A stretch of DNA of 6,630 nt. It comes from Bacteroidota bacterium (GTDB lineage Bacteria; Bacteroidota; Bacteroidia; Flavobacteriales; Flavobacteriaceae). This document shows, piece after piece, positions 6,132-6,630 of the stretch. Each line of letters opens with the position of its first letter. Position 1 is the stretch's first letter. The stretch is taken from the NCBI GenBank assembly GCA_023393485.1, contig JAEWLD010000265.1, forward strand, positions 1 to 6,630, written 5' to 3'. The notes under the pieces are model-generated. The model ran no database searches and was not told the DNA's origin. It saw only the letters and a list, made by a program, of their open reading frames with translations. The position numbers were made by a program, and so were the translations under genes.

Positions 6132-6162
6132 AAATCCGCTCCTGAGAAGAAGCGGATTTTTT
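6132..6162. terminator. Bidirectional terminator between gap and the convergent permease
   Basis: A 9-bp perfect stem, AAATCCGCT (6132-6140) with AGCGGATTT (6151-6159), has a 10-base loop and runs into a TTTTTT tract (6157-6162) on the plus strand. On the minus strand the stem's own AAA/TTT edge gives a short U-run, so it can also serve the permease, whose stop codon is only two bases away (6164). Confidence 0.8.
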
Positions 6163-6163
6163 A

Positions 6164-6630
6164 TTATTCATTTTTAGGTTTGGTCAGGTAATAAATCGGA
6201 ATGCCGATCAGCATGATCAAAACGCCCCAGCCGCAAGTGCCGGTTTTCCAAATGAGTAGCGCAATTGAAATCGCCGAAGCTATTACGATGTAAAACATCG
6301 GCAGAAACGGATAACCATATGCTTTGTACGGCCTTTCCGCGTTGGGCATCGACCTTCGCAATTTGAAGATGCCGTAAATCGTAAGGATGTAAAAGATCAG
6401 TACAATGATCACGACGTAGTCGAGCAAATCGCCGTATTTTCCCGTCAGGCAAAGGCACGACGCCCAAATGCATTGTGCCCAAAGCGCCCACGCCGGTACG
6501 CTGTGGGTGTTCAGATGCGCGGCCTGCCTGAAAAACAATCGGTCTTTTGCCATCGTATAATAGACGCGCGCGCCAGCCATGATAAGGCCGTTGTTGCATG
6601 CGAAAGTAGAAATCATGATCATCACGGCAA
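6164..6630 (-). CDS. APC-superfamily amino-acid permease, C-terminal part, cut by window edge
   Basis: An inner-membrane transporter of amino acids or related amines; the substrate is not readable. The visible 154 residues are the C-terminal third or so of the protein. The frame is still open at the edge (the codon before the GTG at 6625 is GCC), so the true start lies outside. Recognisable parts in order: NNGLIMAGARVYYTMAKDRLFF, matching the conserved loop after TM8 (as in N-G-x-x-x-x-x-x-R-x-x-Y-x-M-A-x-D); VPAWALWAQCIWASCLCL (TM9); LLDYVVIIVLIFYILTIYGI (TM10); RRSMPNAERPYKAYGYPFLP, the ERPYK-x-x-GYP-x-x-P signature; then FYIVIASAISIALLIW (TM11) and GWGVLIMLIGIPIYYL (TM12), with a charged KPKNE end. 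It is close to the LAT/cationic amino-acid branch. The gene converges on gap and shares its terminator. Confidence 0.9.
   Translation of the reverse strand, partial: AVMIMISTFACNNGLIMAGARVYYTMAKDRLFFRQAAHLNTHSVPAWALWAQCIWASCLCLTGKYGDLLDYVVIIVLIFYILTIYGIFKLRRSMPNAERPYKAYGYPFLPMFYIVIASAISIALLIWKTGTCGWGVLIMLIGIPIYYLTKPKNE

Noticed and set aside
6164..6625. GTG at 6625 as the real start of the permease
   Set aside because: The frame continues past it to the window edge, and the protein begins in the middle of a conserved APC core, so the gene is simply cut.
1..6630. CRISPR array, insertion sequence, tRNA/rRNA, phage or defence system
   Set aside because: No repeated spacer structure, transposase, terminal inverted repeats, cloverleaf or rRNA-like stretch was seen; all long coding frames belong to known housekeeping families.

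Overview
The window looks like chromosomal DNA from a member of the Bacteroidota, most likely a flavobacterium or close relative. The evidence is: (i) promoter elements of the Bacteroidota type (TAnnTTTG) in front of dapF and gap; (ii) A-rich leaders without a Shine-Dalgarno sequence; (iii) the particular proteins found, including a two-PDZ Deg protease of about 465 residues, a long-form GAPDH of 480 residues and a DUF2279 protein behind mltG. The gene content is housekeeping. I see no mobile element, CRISPR array, tRNA or rRNA, and no sign of horizontal transfer.

Layout. Positions 1-2822 hold a minus-strand operon, read right to left: dapF, a GNAT acetyltransferase, mltG, and a DUF2279 gene that runs off the left edge. 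Each stop overlaps the next start (ATGA, TTGA, TAATG), so translation is probably coupled. Positions 2823-2945 are a short divergent promoter region. Positions 2946-4337 hold a plus-strand Deg/HtrA serine protease, followed by a clear hairpin-plus-T-tract terminator. Positions 4387-4604 are non-coding as far as I can tell. A promoter at about 4582-4612 then drives gap (4647-6089). Two hairpins at 6101-6162 separate gap from a convergent, truncated APC-type amino-acid permease (6164 to the right edge, minus strand).

The most notable observation is an in-frame TAG stop inside dapF (2412-2414). It lies between the two catalytic cysteines, where the family normally has Ser in a GSPH-type motif. 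The reading frame is unchanged on both sides, so this is a nonsense substitution, a base-call error or a suppressed codon, not a frameshift. The second is a pair of inverted AAACGTTT-centred 10-mers, 42 bp apart, on either side of the gap -7 element; they resemble a dual operator. The window does not contain an obvious undescribed system.

How the genes fit together: dapF (meso-DAP synthesis), mltG (glycan-strand termination) and deg (envelope protein quality control) all serve the cell envelope. The DUF2279 protein probably does too. gap is a carbon-metabolism gene with its own promoter and terminator.
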